DNA from: GCA-002708315 sp964460905
GTDB lineage: Bacteria; Bacteroidota; Bacteroidia; Bacteroidales; F082
DNA length: 59,590 nucleotides
Assembly (NCBI GenBank): GCA_964460905.1
Contig: CAYWRM010000024.1
Location: 1 to 59,590, forward strand
Direction of reading: 5' to 3'
Shown here: positions 8,006 through 18,123 of the stretch, piece after piece
How positions within the stretch are numbered: the stretch's first letter is position 1
Layout of the letters: the number at the start of each line of letters is the position of its first letter
Notes under the pieces: model-generated
What the model saw: only the letters and a program-made list of their open reading frames with translations
The model's database searches: none
Told to the model about the DNA's origin: nothing
Translations under genes and position numbers: made by a program

Positions 8006-10789
8006 ATGAAAAATATACTTATTAGTTTTTTAATTTCAATATTCATTGTATCAACATCAATAGCGCAAATAACAGTTGAGCCAGCCTTACCCACCGAAGA
8101 TGATCAAGTAGTTATTATGTTCAACTCAACACTTGGGAATGGAGGATTAGCCGGATATACTGGCGACATCTATGCACACACTGGTGTAATTACAAGTAGC
8201 AGTTCATCAAGTTCAGACTGGAAATATGTTAAAGCAGGATGGACAGAAAATATCCCCGAATGTAAATTAACTTCAGTTGGTGACGATCTTTGGGAGCTAA
8301 CAATCGGGCCTTCAATAAAGGAATATTATGGTGTTCCTTCAAATGAAACCATACTTAAATTGGCATTTGTTTTTCGTAGTGAAGACGGTTCACTTGTGGG
8401 GAAAACCGATGATGGAGGTGATATTTTTTATGATGTGTTTGCCTCTGGACTTAATATCTCAATTTTAATTCCAGAAGAAAGCCCATACATTGTAGAATTA
8501 AATGATGATATATTAGTTGAAGGAAATAGCACTGATGCTGACTCAACATTTATTTATGTAGACAATAATTTAATATTTGCAGATACAGGATCCACATTCT
8601 CAACTAACATTACAGCAACTACAATTGGAAAACATTGGATTGTGGCTACAGCAAAAACTGAAGATGCAACAGTAAGTGATTCTGCTTATTACTATGTACG
8701 TCAAGATGCAATAGTTGAAGAGCTACCTGAAGGAATTATTGACGGCATTAATTATATTGATTCCGAAACTGTTGTGTTATGTCTGATTGCACCTGAAAAA
8801 GAATTTATTATAGTAATTGGAGATTTTAACGATTGGGAGATTTCCAGTGAGTACGAAATGAAAATAACTCCTGACGGCCAAAGGTACTGGGTTGAACTTA
8901 CAGGATTAGAACCGGGACAAGAATATGTGTTTCAGTATTTTATTGATGGCTCGATCAAAGTTGGTGATCCATATGCAGATAAAGTAAGTGATCCATGGAA
9001 CGATCAATATATAAATAATACTACTTATCCTAATTTAATTAATTATCCCGCAGGTAAGACTTTTGGAATTGCTACTGTATTACAAACAAATCAGGTACCA
9101 TATGAATGGCAAAATAATGACTTTGAGAACCCAGAAGTTACTAAAATGGTAATTTACGAACTGCTGGTGAGAGATTTTCTGGCAGCACACGATTTTGAAA
9201 CACTTATAGACACTCTTGATTACCTTGAAAGACTTGGCGTTAACGTAATTGAGCTTATGCCAAACAATGAGTTTGAAGGAAACTCAAGCTGGGGATATAA
9301 CCCAAATTATTACTTTGCTCCTGATAAATATTACGGACCAAAAGATACTTTTAAAGCATTTGTTGATGAATGTCATTCTAGGGGAATTGCTGTTTTTATG
9401 GACTTAGTATTAAATCATTCGTATGGCACAAATGCAATGGCAATGATGTATTGGAATAACGAACTCGACAGACCAGCTGCCAACAACCCCTGGTTTAATG
9501 AACAATCAAACTTCACAAACCCCGATGCTCAGTGGGGTAACGACTTCAATCACGAAAGTTTATATACTCAAAACCTTGTTGACAGTATTAACAGCTATTG
9601 GATTAATGAGTACCATATTGACGGATTTAGATTTGATTTTACAAAAGGTTTTGGAAACAATATAAAAGGAAGTAATGACCCCTGGGGTAGTAATTATGAT
9701 GCTGACAGAATTGCCTTGCTTAAGCGGATGGCTGACAAAATCTGGGAACAAAAATCAGATGCAGCTGTTATATTTGAACATCTAAGTGTAAATAGTGAAG
9801 AAAAAGTGCTGGCAAATTATGGAATACTACTATGGGGTAACATTAACCACAATTACAACGAAGCAACAATGGGTTATACTGAAGATGGTAAATCTGACAT
9901 TTCGTGGATTTCATACAAAGAGCGTAATTGGAATGAGCCAAACGTTGTGGGCTACATGGAAAGCCATGATGAAGAGCGCCTTATGTTTAAAAATATGCTG
10001 TATGGAGCTTCAAACGGAGCCTATGACATTAAAGACCTTTCAACAGCACTAAAGAGACAGGAGCTGGCTGCAAACTTCTTTTTCACAATTCCCGGACCAA
10101 AAATGATTTGGCAATTTGGTGAAAGAGGTTATGATGTAACAATTGAATTTAATGGACGAGTTGGAGAAAAACCTCCCAGATGGGAATACATGGAAGACTG
10201 GAGACGTAAAAACCTATATTATGTTTATTCCTCACTTATTGATCTTAAAAAGAATGAGGATGTTTTTAGCACCACTGACTTTTCACTTGATGTTTATAAT
10301 GCTTTAAAAAAGATTAAATTAAATTCAACTGATATGTCGGTTGTTGTGCTTGGCAACTTCGATACTGAAGAGGGCAATATTAACCCCGATTTCCAATTTA
10401 CCGGCACATGGTATAATTACTGGACCGGTGACTCCATAGAAGTAACAAATGTTAACGAAACTATTTCCCTTCAGGCTGGTGAATACAGACTTTATACTAG
10501 TGTAAAACTTACAAAGCCTGCATTGGTTGGAATTGATGTTTTTGAATCAAATAATAACAATAATGTTCTTTATCCGAATCCGGTTTCAGAATCTCTAACA
10601 ATCACTAATACAGAAAATTTAAAAGAAATTAATATCTATAATTTGTTGGGTTCAATTGTATACTCCGATTTATATACCAATGGTAGTAATATAAGAATTG
10701 ACACACAGAAATTAACTCCGGGATACTATTTTGTGAGAATGGAAACTAAACAAGGTGAGATAATTTCGAAAAAATTCATAAAAAAATAA
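8006..10789 (+). CDS. Secreted GH13 alpha-amylase with T9SS sorting domain
   Basis: A 927-residue extracellular alpha-glucanase. Signal peptide (1-20, ending SIAQ); N-terminal beta-domain (about 21-150); an Ig-like segment (about 150-240); a CBM48/E-set-like module with IGDFNDWE and GQEYVFQYFIDG (about 260-350); then the GH13 barrel. Catalytic residues are the nucleophile Asp544 in GFRFDF, acid/base Glu591 in IFEHL, and Asp655 in ESHDEER. The last ~75 residues (YPNPVSESLTI through FIKK) form a T9SS C-terminal sorting domain, so the enzyme is exported by T9SS and probably anchored on or released from the surface. It is divergent from the sus operon and should supply the oligosaccharides that the SusCD pair imports. 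A terminator follows. Confidence 0.93.
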   Translation: MKNILISFLISIFIVSTSIAQITVEPALPTEDDQVVIMFNSTLGNGGLAGYTGDIYAHTGVITSSSSSSSDWKYVKAGWTENIPECKLTSVGDDLWELTIGPSIKEYYGVPSNETILKLAFVFRSEDGSLVGKTDDGGDIFYDVFASGLNISILIPEESPYIVELNDDILVEGNSTDADSTFIYVDNNLIFADTGSTFSTNITATTIGKHWIVATAKTEDATVSDSAYYYVRQDAIVEELPEGIIDGINYIDSETVVLCLIAPEKEFIIVIGDFNDWEISSEYEMKITPDGQRYWVELTGLEPGQEYVFQYFIDGSIKVGDPYADKVSDPWNDQYINNTTYPNLINYPAGKTFGIATVLQTNQVPYEWQNNDFENPEVTKMVIYELLVRDFLAAHDFETLIDTLDYLERLGVNVIELMPNNEFEGNSSWGYNPNYYFAPDKYYGPKDTFKAFVDECHSRGIAVFMDLVLNHSYGTNAMAMMYWNNELDRPAANNPWFNEQSNFTNPDAQWGNDFNHESLYTQNLVDSINSYWINEYHIDGFRFDFTKGFGNNIKGSNDPWGSNYDADRIALLKRMADKIWEQKSDAAVIFEHLSVNSEEKVLANYGILLWGNINHNYNEATMGYTEDGKSDISWISYKERNWNEPNVVGYMESHDEERLMFKNMLYGASNGAYDIKDLSTALKRQELAANFFFTIPGPKMIWQFGERGYDVTIEFNGRVGEKPPRWEYMEDWRRKNLYYVYSSLIDLKKNEDVFSTTDFSLDVYNALKKIKLNSTDMSVVVLGNFDTEEGNINPDFQFTGTWYNYWTGDSIEVTNVNETISLQAGEYRLYTSVKLTKPALVGIDVFESNNNNNVLYPNPVSESLTITNTENLKEINIYNLLGSIVYSDLYTNGSNIRIDTQKLTPGYYFVRMETKQGEIISKKFIKK

Positions 10790-10810
10790 TCTGATATTAT
10801 TAAGATTAAT

Positions 10811-10842
10811 AAGCCCGTTCCAATTTTGGTTCGGGCTTTTTT
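10811..10842 (+). terminator. Intrinsic terminator after the amylase gene
   Basis: aagcccg pairs with cgggctt around a short loop, followed by a run of T. Confidence 0.8.
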
Positions 10843-10939
10843 GTTAATTTTAAGAACTTAATTAATAACGACTTTATAATTCCTTTCATATCATTTAGTA
10901 TTGCAAAAGTCTCAGATATTTAAATAATTGAACAAACTA

Positions 10940-11776
10940 ATGACAAATATTTCAATAACTAAAAAATCGGGTGAAACAGTTGATTTTGATGCTGAAAAGT
11001 TAAAACAATCTCTTCTCAGATCGGGTGCCAGCCAAAGTGATGCAGATTATGTTACCAATATTATTTCTAAAAAAATTGTTGATGGCATGTCGACTCACAA
11101 AGTTTACAAACTGGCTTATAGTTTACTTAGAAAACAATCTCATAAAGTAGCTGGCAGATATAGGTTAAAAAAAGCAATTTTTGATATGGGACCAACTGGT
11201 TACCCATTTGAGATACTTGTAGGTGAGTTAATAAAACTAAAAGGATTTACTACCCAAACCGGCCTGACACTTAATGGTACTTGCGTACAACACGAAGTGG
11301 ATGTATTTGCAAGAAAAGCTGATAACACCATATTTGTTGAATGCAAATTTCATAATGATGCACATAGAAAAAGTGATGTGAAGGTAGCCCTTTATGTAAA
11401 TTCCCGTTATAATGATTTAAAAAAGAAATACGAACAAGATGCAAATAGCAATCACAAGTTTGAAGGATGGATTGTTACAAATACCAGGTTTTCAAAGGAT
11501 GCAGTTGAATATGGTACCTGTGCCGGGTTAAAAATGATTTCATGGGATTTTCCTGACAAAAACAATCTAAGGCAATTAATTGACTCATCAGGGTTTCACC
11601 CTATAACAACTATGCAAAGCATAACAAAAAAGGAGAAGACATTTTTGATGGAAGCCGAGATAATACTCTGCAGACAATTATTAAATCAGGAAAATCAACT
11701 TAAAAAAATGGGGATAAATGAAAATAGAATTGCAAGAATTTTAAATGAGGCCAGCCAAATATCTGCAACAGCCTAG
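10940..11776 (+). CDS. ATP-cone / restriction-endonuclease-like (PD-(D/E)XK) protein
   Basis: A 278-residue protein. Residues 1-85 form an ATP-cone domain (start ITKKSGETVDFD, then LKQSLLRSGAS), a nucleotide-binding regulatory module best known from ribonucleotide reductase and NrdR. Residues 88-210 look like an Mrr-type nuclease fold: HEVDV with Asp121, then FVECKF with Glu134 and Lys136, giving the PD-(D/E)XK active-site pattern. The combination suggests a nuclease controlled by (d)ATP, but the cellular role is not established. A TTG start at 10928 is possible; the ATG at 10940 fits the domain start better. Its end lies 5 bases from the tail of the convergent receiver gene. Confidence 0.75.
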   Translation: MTNISITKKSGETVDFDAEKLKQSLLRSGASQSDADYVTNIISKKIVDGMSTHKVYKLAYSLLRKQSHKVAGRYRLKKAIFDMGPTGYPFEILVGELIKLKGFTTQTGLTLNGTCVQHEVDVFARKADNTIFVECKFHNDAHRKSDVKVALYVNSRYNDLKKKYEQDANSNHKFEGWIVTNTRFSKDAVEYGTCAGLKMISWDFPDKNNLRQLIDSSGFHPITTMQSITKKEKTFLMEAEIILCRQLLNQENQLKKMGINENRIARILNEASQISATA

Positions 11777-11781
11777 TATTC

Positions 11782-12168
11782 TTAAAGATATTTATCAAGC
11801 GAGTTTAATAATTGATCTAACATTATTGGTTTTGTAATAAAGTCATTTGCACCAAGTTCATAGCAAGCAGCTTCTTCACCCGAAAGCACATAGGCAGTTT
11901 GAACAATTACCGGAAGTTCTTTATTAGTCTTTCTAAGCTTTTTCAGTACATCAAAACCACTTATGCCCGGAAGGTTTAGATCCAATAGAACTACGTCTAT
12001 TTTATCGCTATCCTTTAACTTAACCAATGCTTCTTCACCATCCAATGCCCAAAGCAATTCTGCATTTGTCCTACTTAATGCTGCATTATAAAATCGATTA
12101 CTCGTTTCAGTATCCTCTACAATAAGAATAACTTTCCCAGAAAAATCAAAGTCGTTTAAAGTGCTCAT
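11782..12168 (-). CDS. Stand-alone CheY-like response-regulator receiver protein
   Basis: A 128-residue single receiver domain without an output domain. Acidic pair Glu18-Asp19 (IVEDT), phosphoacceptor Asp63 (LLDLNLPG), switch Thr91 (VQTAY) and Lys113 (ITKPI) are all present, so it should be phosphorylated by a histidine kinase. No kinase is nearby. Proteins of this kind act by protein-protein contact in phosphorelays or motility; the partner here is unknown. It is tail-to-tail with the ATP-cone nuclease and about 130 bases downstream of no other minus-strand gene end, so it is probably transcribed alone or with the menE tail. Confidence 0.9.
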   Translation of the reverse strand: MSTLNDFDFSGKVILIVEDTETSNRFYNAALSRTNAELLWALDGEEALVKLKDSDKIDVVLLDLNLPGISGFDVLKKLRKTNKELPVIVQTAYVLSGEEAACYELGANDFITKPIMLDQLLNSLDKYL

Positions 12169-12296
12169 TACTTTTAAATATTAGTGGTATATTTTAATTA
12201 AAAAACCAAATTACAAAAAAATTATTAACTATAATACAAATGTATATAGAAATACAATAGTAATACCAAATAGCTACCAAAATGAGCCTGCTATTT

Positions 12297-13394
12297 CTAT
12301 CGCCTCAAAAAAATATGAATAATCTCTTTCCTAATGATCTTTCCTGTTTCGGTTCTTAAAAACTTAGGCAAAAAGACTATTTCTTTGGGAACTTCAAATT
12401 TTTGCAGATTATTTTTCAGTTCATTTTTTAATAAGTCAACCCGACTTTCTTTAATTAAACTCCCTTCGATAAACAATATTAACTTCTCTCCTAATCTTTC
12501 ATCAGGAATACTTCCAATAAAAAAGCAACCAGGAACAATTTTTTTTATTTTTCGCTCAACTATTTCAGGAAACAACTTCACACCTCCGCTAACAATCACG
12601 TTGTCTACCCTACCATTAATAAAAAATGAACCATCTTCAAATACTTTGGCAATATCATTTGTTACAAGATTTGTTACTCCTAATTTTTGCGCATTAATAA
12701 TTAGCTGGTTATTATTATTTGTATGAACAACTATTCCTTTAAGCGGGTAATACCTGTTGGCGTTGTTATTGTGGCGTATTCTTCGGAGAGCAATATGGGT
12801 TATAGTTTCTGTCATACCATATGATTGCCAAGCAGTTATAGCAGGATTAGCTAGCAACATTTTTTTAAGTTTATCAGAGATAGATGCTCCTCCAATTAAC
12901 AAATTGTCAATATTTAATAATTGCTGTATTCCAGCTTTACTATTTAGCAACCCAAAAACCTGATTTGGAACCATGGCTGCAAAATTTACTTTTTGATCCA
13001 TCACAATATATGGTAAGGAATCTGGTTTGGAGTAAAGCAAATTAAGACCACCCACAATCGAACGGACAATCATCATTTTTCCGGCAATATATTTAACAGG
13101 TAAACATAGCAAAGCAGTGTCATCTTTTTTCAAATCAAAAAATAGCAGAGTTGCTTTTGCGCTGACTATCATATACTTTTTTTGAAGCATTATTTTTTTG
13201 GGGCTACCTGTTGAACCAGATGTAAAAACAACAATAGTATTTGATGGAGAATACCAATCCTGAAGGAATAAATAAATTTCTTTTTCCCAGTTTTGCACTT
13301 GTGAATTGATAATCTTTTCTTTACACAGTACCATTAGCTCATTAACATTGTAATGAACATTATGAATTTTAATATTTTGAAATGTATCAATCAT
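12297..13394 (-). CDS. menE: o-Succinylbenzoate-CoA ligase MenE
   Basis: A 365-residue AMP-forming acyl-CoA synthetase that activates o-succinylbenzoate to its CoA thioester in menaquinone biosynthesis. The ATP-binding signature TSGSTGSPKK is at residues 58-67, the adenylate motif YGMTETITH is mid-protein, and the hinge/C-terminal domain has GRVDNVIVSGG and the catalytic Lys in TETGKIIRKE. It is compact compared with many MenE proteins but normal for Bacteroidota. The ATG at 13394 overlaps the menC stop by 8 bases (translational coupling); a TTG at 13400 is the alternative. Adjacency to menC supports the assignment over other acyl-CoA ligases. Confidence 0.9.
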   Translation of the reverse strand: MIDTFQNIKIHNVHYNVNELMVLCKEKIINSQVQNWEKEIYLFLQDWYSPSNTIVVFTSGSTGSPKKIMLQKKYMIVSAKATLLFFDLKKDDTALLCLPVKYIAGKMMIVRSIVGGLNLLYSKPDSLPYIVMDQKVNFAAMVPNQVFGLLNSKAGIQQLLNIDNLLIGGASISDKLKKMLLANPAITAWQSYGMTETITHIALRRIRHNNNANRYYPLKGIVVHTNNNNQLIINAQKLGVTNLVTNDIAKVFEDGSFFINGRVDNVIVSGGVKLFPEIVERKIKKIVPGCFFIGSIPDERLGEKLILFIEGSLIKESRVDLLKNELKNNLQKFEVPKEIVFLPKFLRTETGKIIRKEIIHIFLRR

Positions 13395-14445
13395 CCACAA
13401 TTCCGGTTAAAACCCAATTGTGCAATGGATTATAATGTAAATCGGCACCTTCAATAACAAGAGGTGAAGGTATATTATTATTAAATAGCTGCCCCGTACC
13501 TAATCCCTGGGGCATATTATTAGCTAAAGTGTATGTCCATTGGGCAATAGCATTAAGCCCAATATTTGCCTCAAGTGCAGAAGTAACCCACCAGCCAACA
13601 TTATAGTTTTCAGCTTCTTCAATAAACATATTACTTTGTTTCCAGCCACCTAACAACCCGGGTTTCAGAATTATATAATGTGGAACAATTACATCTAACA
13701 TCTGCTTAATATCTTCCCTATTATAAATACCTATTAACTCCTCATCCAAAGCAACTGGTATTGGCGAATGTTTACAAATCATAGCCATACTTTCCCATTG
13801 GTTTTGCTTAATGGGTTGCTCAATTGAATGAATTGCAAACTCAGATAATCTATTTAACTTATCAGGAGCATCTTGCACTGAAAACGCTCCATTGGCATCT
13901 AAACGCAATTCTATATCTTTATCAGAAAAATCAGCCCTTATTAGTTTTAGCAAATTCAACTCATCTTCAAAATTAATAGCTCCAATTTTAAGCTTCACAC
14001 AGCCATAGCCTGACTCAATTTTTTCAACAATCCTTTTCCTCATCGTAAGATAATCTCCCATCCACACAAGACCATTAATTGGTATTAAATCTTTTCCCTT
14101 TGTAAATAAAGAAGGAAATAGCAATTTTGTGCCACCTACAGATAAATCTTTAATTGCAGTCTCAACACCAAACCTAATGGATGGAAAATCGAATAATCCT
14201 TCTTCCAGCCAATATTGCCAATTATTAATACTATCACAAACCTGTTTTAGCTTATGTTCAAAATCAGGTCGGTCATCAATACTTAGTCCTTTAATAATAC
14301 TACATTCGCCTATACCTTTAACCTGTGGGTCATCCTTATCATAAACAATTATAAACCATGAATCTTTTGAGATTAGTACACCTCTGGATGTTCCACCGGG
14401 TTGTTTGAAATTAAGTGTGTGCTTTTTAAATATAGCTTCCAGCAT
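13387..14445 (-). CDS. menC: o-Succinylbenzoate synthase MenC
   Basis: A 352-residue enolase-superfamily dehydratase that converts SHCHC to o-succinylbenzoate for menaquinone. The barrel holds the KxK pair Lys151/Lys153 (VKLKIG), metal ligands Asp183 (LDANG), Glu209 (SIEQP) and Asp234 (ALDEE), and the second catalytic Lys261 (LKPG). The N-terminal capping domain covers about residues 1-110. Dipeptide epimerases share this fold, but the direct overlap with menE settles the choice. The remaining men genes are outside the window. Confidence 0.93.
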   Translation of the reverse strand: MLEAIFKKHTLNFKQPGGTSRGVLISKDSWFIIVYDKDDPQVKGIGECSIIKGLSIDDRPDFEHKLKQVCDSINNWQYWLEEGLFDFPSIRFGVETAIKDLSVGGTKLLFPSLFTKGKDLIPINGLVWMGDYLTMRKRIVEKIESGYGCVKLKIGAINFEDELNLLKLIRADFSDKDIELRLDANGAFSVQDAPDKLNRLSEFAIHSIEQPIKQNQWESMAMICKHSPIPVALDEELIGIYNREDIKQMLDVIVPHYIILKPGLLGGWKQSNMFIEEAENYNVGWWVTSALEANIGLNAIAQWTYTLANNMPQGLGTGQLFNNNIPSPLVIEGADLHYNPLHNWVLTGIVDD

Positions 14446-14485
14446 AGTAACTACTTTGTAATAACACTAAAGGCAAAATAATAAA

Positions 14486-15550
14486 TTACTCAACGCCAGT
14501 ATAATAACTTAGCGGATATAGTACTTTGTCAAATGAAAAAAACTGCATTAAAACAAAATCTTCACCATCATTTATCAAGGCATAAAATCTATCTTTATCA
14601 TCAGGAATAAGCTTAAAATATTCTTCATCCCTAATTTCTTCAGGCAGCGCTCTTTTGATGAATGCTTTAACAAAGGTAGTATCATTTTTATCATCAATAA
14701 GAGTTAATTTAAATAAAAATGGAGATTGTACAATTGAATCAATTCGCATTGGTGACATGAGGTTATTTAAACGTGATTCATAACGAAGATCATTGAATGA
14801 TGTAAGAAAATTCAATAATCTAAGAGTATCAAATCTTGTAATAACTTCTTCATTAACAAGGTCAATAAGTTTATATGCCCCATTAGAACTACTGATGTCT
14901 ACCCTAAAGCTTTCCTCAGGTATTTTATTAATTTCCAGCTTAACACTTGATATATCCGAAAGACTGTGGTTAAAAACCTGATGGCTTTTCCAATCATCAA
15001 GTATTGGGGAAAAATACGGCGATAGAAATCCTCTAAACCCCGGAATATAAGTAACATATGGATTTTCAGCACCTTCTATCAGCATATAAGTTCCCAAATT
15101 ATTTGGTGTAGCGTCACCCACATAAATAACTTTGGTTAACTTTTCGTAAGGAAAAAATTTATATTTATCAAAGATATTTATTCTGTATACTTCCTGATAT
15201 ATTTCAACCTTAATACTAATGCTTGCCAGACGCTTAATGACATTGTCACGAGCAACAATAGGAACAGGTGATTTAACCTTAATTCGATGCAAAGTTCCAA
15301 GCAATAAGTCAACAACTTTTGTATTAGTATTGTAGCTATCATTTAAAAGCCATCCGTCATCAATGCGCTCCAGAATAACTGAATTAACATTCTTATCGGC
15401 AATAAATATTTTGGTTACTGAAGCTGTATCAACAATAGCAAAATCCGACTCACCTTCATTTAAAGTGGTATTATCGTTTTGCATTAAAAACCAAATAATA
15501 GCAGGTACAAACAATATAACAATCAATAATAAATTTCTATTTTTCTTCAT
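14486..15550 (-). CDS. DUF4340 membrane-anchored protein of the gldFG operon
   Basis: A 354-residue protein with one N-terminal membrane helix (about residues 5-23) and a large extracytoplasmic part containing the repeated beta-rich DUF4340 pattern (VTKIFIADKN..., then SSVKLEINK). It follows gldG by 9 bases in the same operon, the usual place of this family: next to the GldG-type auxiliary subunit of an ABC-2 transporter. The molecular role is unknown; it probably works with GldFG at the inner membrane. Confidence 0.75.
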   Translation of the reverse strand: MKKNRNLLLIVILFVPAIIWFLMQNDNTTLNEGESDFAIVDTASVTKIFIADKNVNSVILERIDDGWLLNDSYNTNTKVVDLLLGTLHRIKVKSPVPIVARDNVIKRLASISIKVEIYQEVYRINIFDKYKFFPYEKLTKVIYVGDATPNNLGTYMLIEGAENPYVTYIPGFRGFLSPYFSPILDDWKSHQVFNHSLSDISSVKLEINKIPEESFRVDISSSNGAYKLIDLVNEEVITRFDTLRLLNFLTSFNDLRYESRLNNLMSPMRIDSIVQSPFLFKLTLIDDKNDTTFVKAFIKRALPEEIRDEEYFKLIPDDKDRFYALINDGEDFVLMQFFSFDKVLYPLSYYTGVE

Positions 15551-15559
15551 AATAAATTT

Positions 15560-17302
15560 CTATCTGGAGTATTTTCTTTTTCTGAGCCATGCTAAAAGCA
15601 TACCTATTAATATTACTACAATAACCGGAACAAACAAATTAATCATCTGCAATTCAAATCTACTTGAATTTATTTTTGTTTTATCCAGCAACCTTAATTT
15701 CATTTCTCTCGATCGTAATGAAATCAATCCCTGCCCATCTGTAAGATAGTTCATAGCATTAAGAATAAATTCTTTGTTGCCAAATGTTTCTCCTGTAAAC
15801 TGGTCGAAACCAAGGGGCAATGGATATCCCTGTGGAATGTGGAACTGATTTTTAATAATATCCCCATCAGTAACAACTATCATGCTTGTTTTCACACTTT
15901 TTTCTTTAAAGCCTATTTCCTTATTTGTAAGTATTTCCTGCGGCAATCTATTCCTAAAATCCGACAAAAACACACCTTCAAGCAACACTGCAATTGCAAT
16001 AGGCGGTCCTGAATATTGCAATACATCGGGTTCTTCCTGAAGCATTCGTAAACTAATCATTGAAGGTATGGCCTCCCTCTTAGAATAATCAGAAGTGCTT
16101 AGTAATATTGATTTTTTTACATTTTTCGTAGTAGTAGTATCAAGGCTACTTACAAACTGTGTTTTTATAGCATTTAAATTCTTTACAATTGGATGGGTTG
16201 ATGTTGGTGTAACAATAGGGAAATAATACCATGGAAAGAAATCAATTTGTGCCTGACCCCCAATTTGTCCTGTGCGTATCGGAATTCGTACAGCATTTAG
16301 ATCTAATACTAAGTCATTATTTATTCTCACACCATAATTAAACAATTGATTTTGCAGGTCAATATCATTTTCGATAGCAACAGTAGTTTCTTGTAGCTGA
16401 ATACTATCCATACTTGCAAAAACCGGATCAATCAACCAAAGAACTTTGCCTCCATACATAATATATTGATCGATAATGAACTTATCCTTAGGTGAAAATA
16501 CCGAATCGGGTTTTGCTATAATAATAGCAGCATATTCGGGGCTAATCTTATATTGATTTGTTGCTGAATCGGTAAGCACTCGTTTTACCAAAGCGTTTAT
16601 TTTACCTTCAATTGTAATTCTATCAACTACATAATCATCCTGTAAGGCTAAGGAAATATCATATGTTTCCTGATCATTGAGTTCACCATGCCCTTCAATA
16701 AAAGCCACCTTTGGTTTATTGTTTTTTATTAAACGATTGATTATTCCTGCAAACTTAAACTCAAGATTCTGAATAGAGATATTTAAAGCAATTTCAGGGG
16801 GCACATTAATTTGTGTGTCAAGTAGCTCAAGCGGCATTTCATTATTTTTATAACTAACCAAAGCTCCAGGGAAGATAATCTGTTGATCTAATCCAGTTTT
16901 AGTTTTAACCTGAAGATCTGTTGGGTTTAACCCCTGCTCCATAAGCAATTGGTATGTAGCATTACGTTCTTGAATATTATCACTTGCCGAAGGGTTAATA
17001 AACTCGTATTCAATATTTTTATTATACGCCCGAAATTCATTTAGCAGCTCTTTAGTCTCACGCCTAAGTCTGCTAAAACCAGCAGGAAATTCTCCATCTA
17101 AAAACACTCTGAAATAAATAATATCATCAACGTTACTAAGAAGATCCTTAGTTGATTCAGAAAGTGTATAGCGTTTTTCGTTTGTAAGGTCAACCCGTGA
17201 AAAAATATTTGAGCTAATAATATTTACAAAAATAATAATAGCAATAACGATTACCAGTTGAAGTAGATAATGATTAAATATTTTATTCTTAGATCTTTTC
17301 AT
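15560..17302 (-). CDS. gldG: Gliding-motility-associated ABC auxiliary protein GldG
   Basis: A 580-residue membrane protein of the ABC_transp_aux family. One N-terminal helix (about residues 12-33), then a long periplasmic region beginning RVDLTNEKRYTLSESTKDLL (a hallmark of the family), a GIFT-like domain with KVAFIEGHGELND near residue 195, and a C-terminal membrane helix (about 553-572) followed by a basic tail RKRKYSR. It follows gldF by 13 bases. GldF and GldG are the membrane parts of an ABC system needed for gliding in Flavobacterium; they also occur in non-gliding Bacteroidota, so motility is not proven. The ATPase gldA is not in the window. Confidence 0.9.
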   Translation of the reverse strand: MKRSKNKIFNHYLLQLVIVIAIIIFVNIISSNIFSRVDLTNEKRYTLSESTKDLLSNVDDIIYFRVFLDGEFPAGFSRLRRETKELLNEFRAYNKNIEYEFINPSASDNIQERNATYQLLMEQGLNPTDLQVKTKTGLDQQIIFPGALVSYKNNEMPLELLDTQINVPPEIALNISIQNLEFKFAGIINRLIKNNKPKVAFIEGHGELNDQETYDISLALQDDYVVDRITIEGKINALVKRVLTDSATNQYKISPEYAAIIIAKPDSVFSPKDKFIIDQYIMYGGKVLWLIDPVFASMDSIQLQETTVAIENDIDLQNQLFNYGVRINNDLVLDLNAVRIPIRTGQIGGQAQIDFFPWYYFPIVTPTSTHPIVKNLNAIKTQFVSSLDTTTTKNVKKSILLSTSDYSKREAIPSMISLRMLQEEPDVLQYSGPPIAIAVLLEGVFLSDFRNRLPQEILTNKEIGFKEKSVKTSMIVVTDGDIIKNQFHIPQGYPLPLGFDQFTGETFGNKEFILNAMNYLTDGQGLISLRSREMKLRLLDKTKINSSRFELQMINLFVPVIVVILIGMLLAWLRKRKYSR

Positions 17303-17315
17303 ATCATCACTTTTA

Positions 17316-18047
17316 TTACCAACTACGTTTTGATAATGAAAAATTAGTCAAGTATAAGAAAAGAGTTATTACACTTAAAAAATATATCACATCACGTGTA
17401 TCAATAACCCCTCTGCTTATTGAGCTATAATGAGCACTAATTCCAACCGACTTTATAAATAGGTCAATATTACCAAATAGATCCAGTGAATAGATAAACT
17501 CAAATCCGAGGTATAAAAATGCACTTATTATTATTGCAAAAATAAATGATACCACCTGATTGTCAGATAATGAGGATGCAAATACACCTATAGAGGCAAA
17601 AGTTGCTCCAAGAAAAAGCAAGCCAATATATGAGCCCCAAATACTACCTGTATCAATATTCCCCTGAGGATAACCCAGTTGATAAACTGTAAAAAAGTAA
17701 ACCAATGTGGGTAATATCGAAAAAATAATTAGAGAAACAGAAGCAAGAAATTTAGCCAAAATTATCTGCATATCAGATATTGGGCGAGTATAAAGAAGCT
17801 CAATGGTACCACTCTTTTTTTCCTCAGAAAATGAACGCATAGTTATAGCAGGTACAAGAAACAAAAATACAATGGGAGCAACAATAAACAAACCATCAAG
17901 ATTTGCATAGCCATAATCCAACACATTAAATTCAGTTGGGAAAAACCACAAAAACAAGCCAGTAGTAAATAGGAATACAAGTATTACTACATATCCTGTA
18001 ATGGAACTTAAAAAAGATCTGATTTCCTTTAAATATAATGCAAACAT
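17316..18047 (-). CDS. gldF: ABC-2 permease GldF
   Basis: A 243-residue inner-membrane permease with six predicted helices. The FSEEKKSGTIELLYTRPIS loop between helices 2 and 3 (about residues 72-90) is the ABC-2 coupling motif. The start is placed at the ATG at 18047 (MFALYLKEIRSFLSS), which matches the usual GldF N-terminus and length; the open frame extends to 18131 and would add 28 basic residues overlapping the upstream gene. Directly upstream of gldG. Substrate unknown. Confidence 0.85.
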   Translation of the reverse strand: MFALYLKEIRSFLSSITGYVVILVFLFTTGLFLWFFPTEFNVLDYGYANLDGLFIVAPIVFLFLVPAITMRSFSEEKKSGTIELLYTRPISDMQIILAKFLASVSLIIFSILPTLVYFFTVYQLGYPQGNIDTGSIWGSYIGLLFLGATFASIGVFASSLSDNQVVSFIFAIIISAFLYLGFEFIYSLDLFGNIDLFIKSVGISAHYSSISRGVIDTRDVIYFLSVITLFLYLTNFSLSKRSW

Positions 18048-18123
18048 AATTATGCGTTGTAATGCGAACGCAAAAATAATACTTTTTTTAGTGGATTTGC
18101 TTTTGGAAACAGGATTGTTGATA

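Noticed and set aside
12334..12963. Plus-strand open frames of 130 and 68 residues opposite menE
   Set aside because: They are antisense shadows of a well-supported gene with all catalytic motifs on the minus strand.
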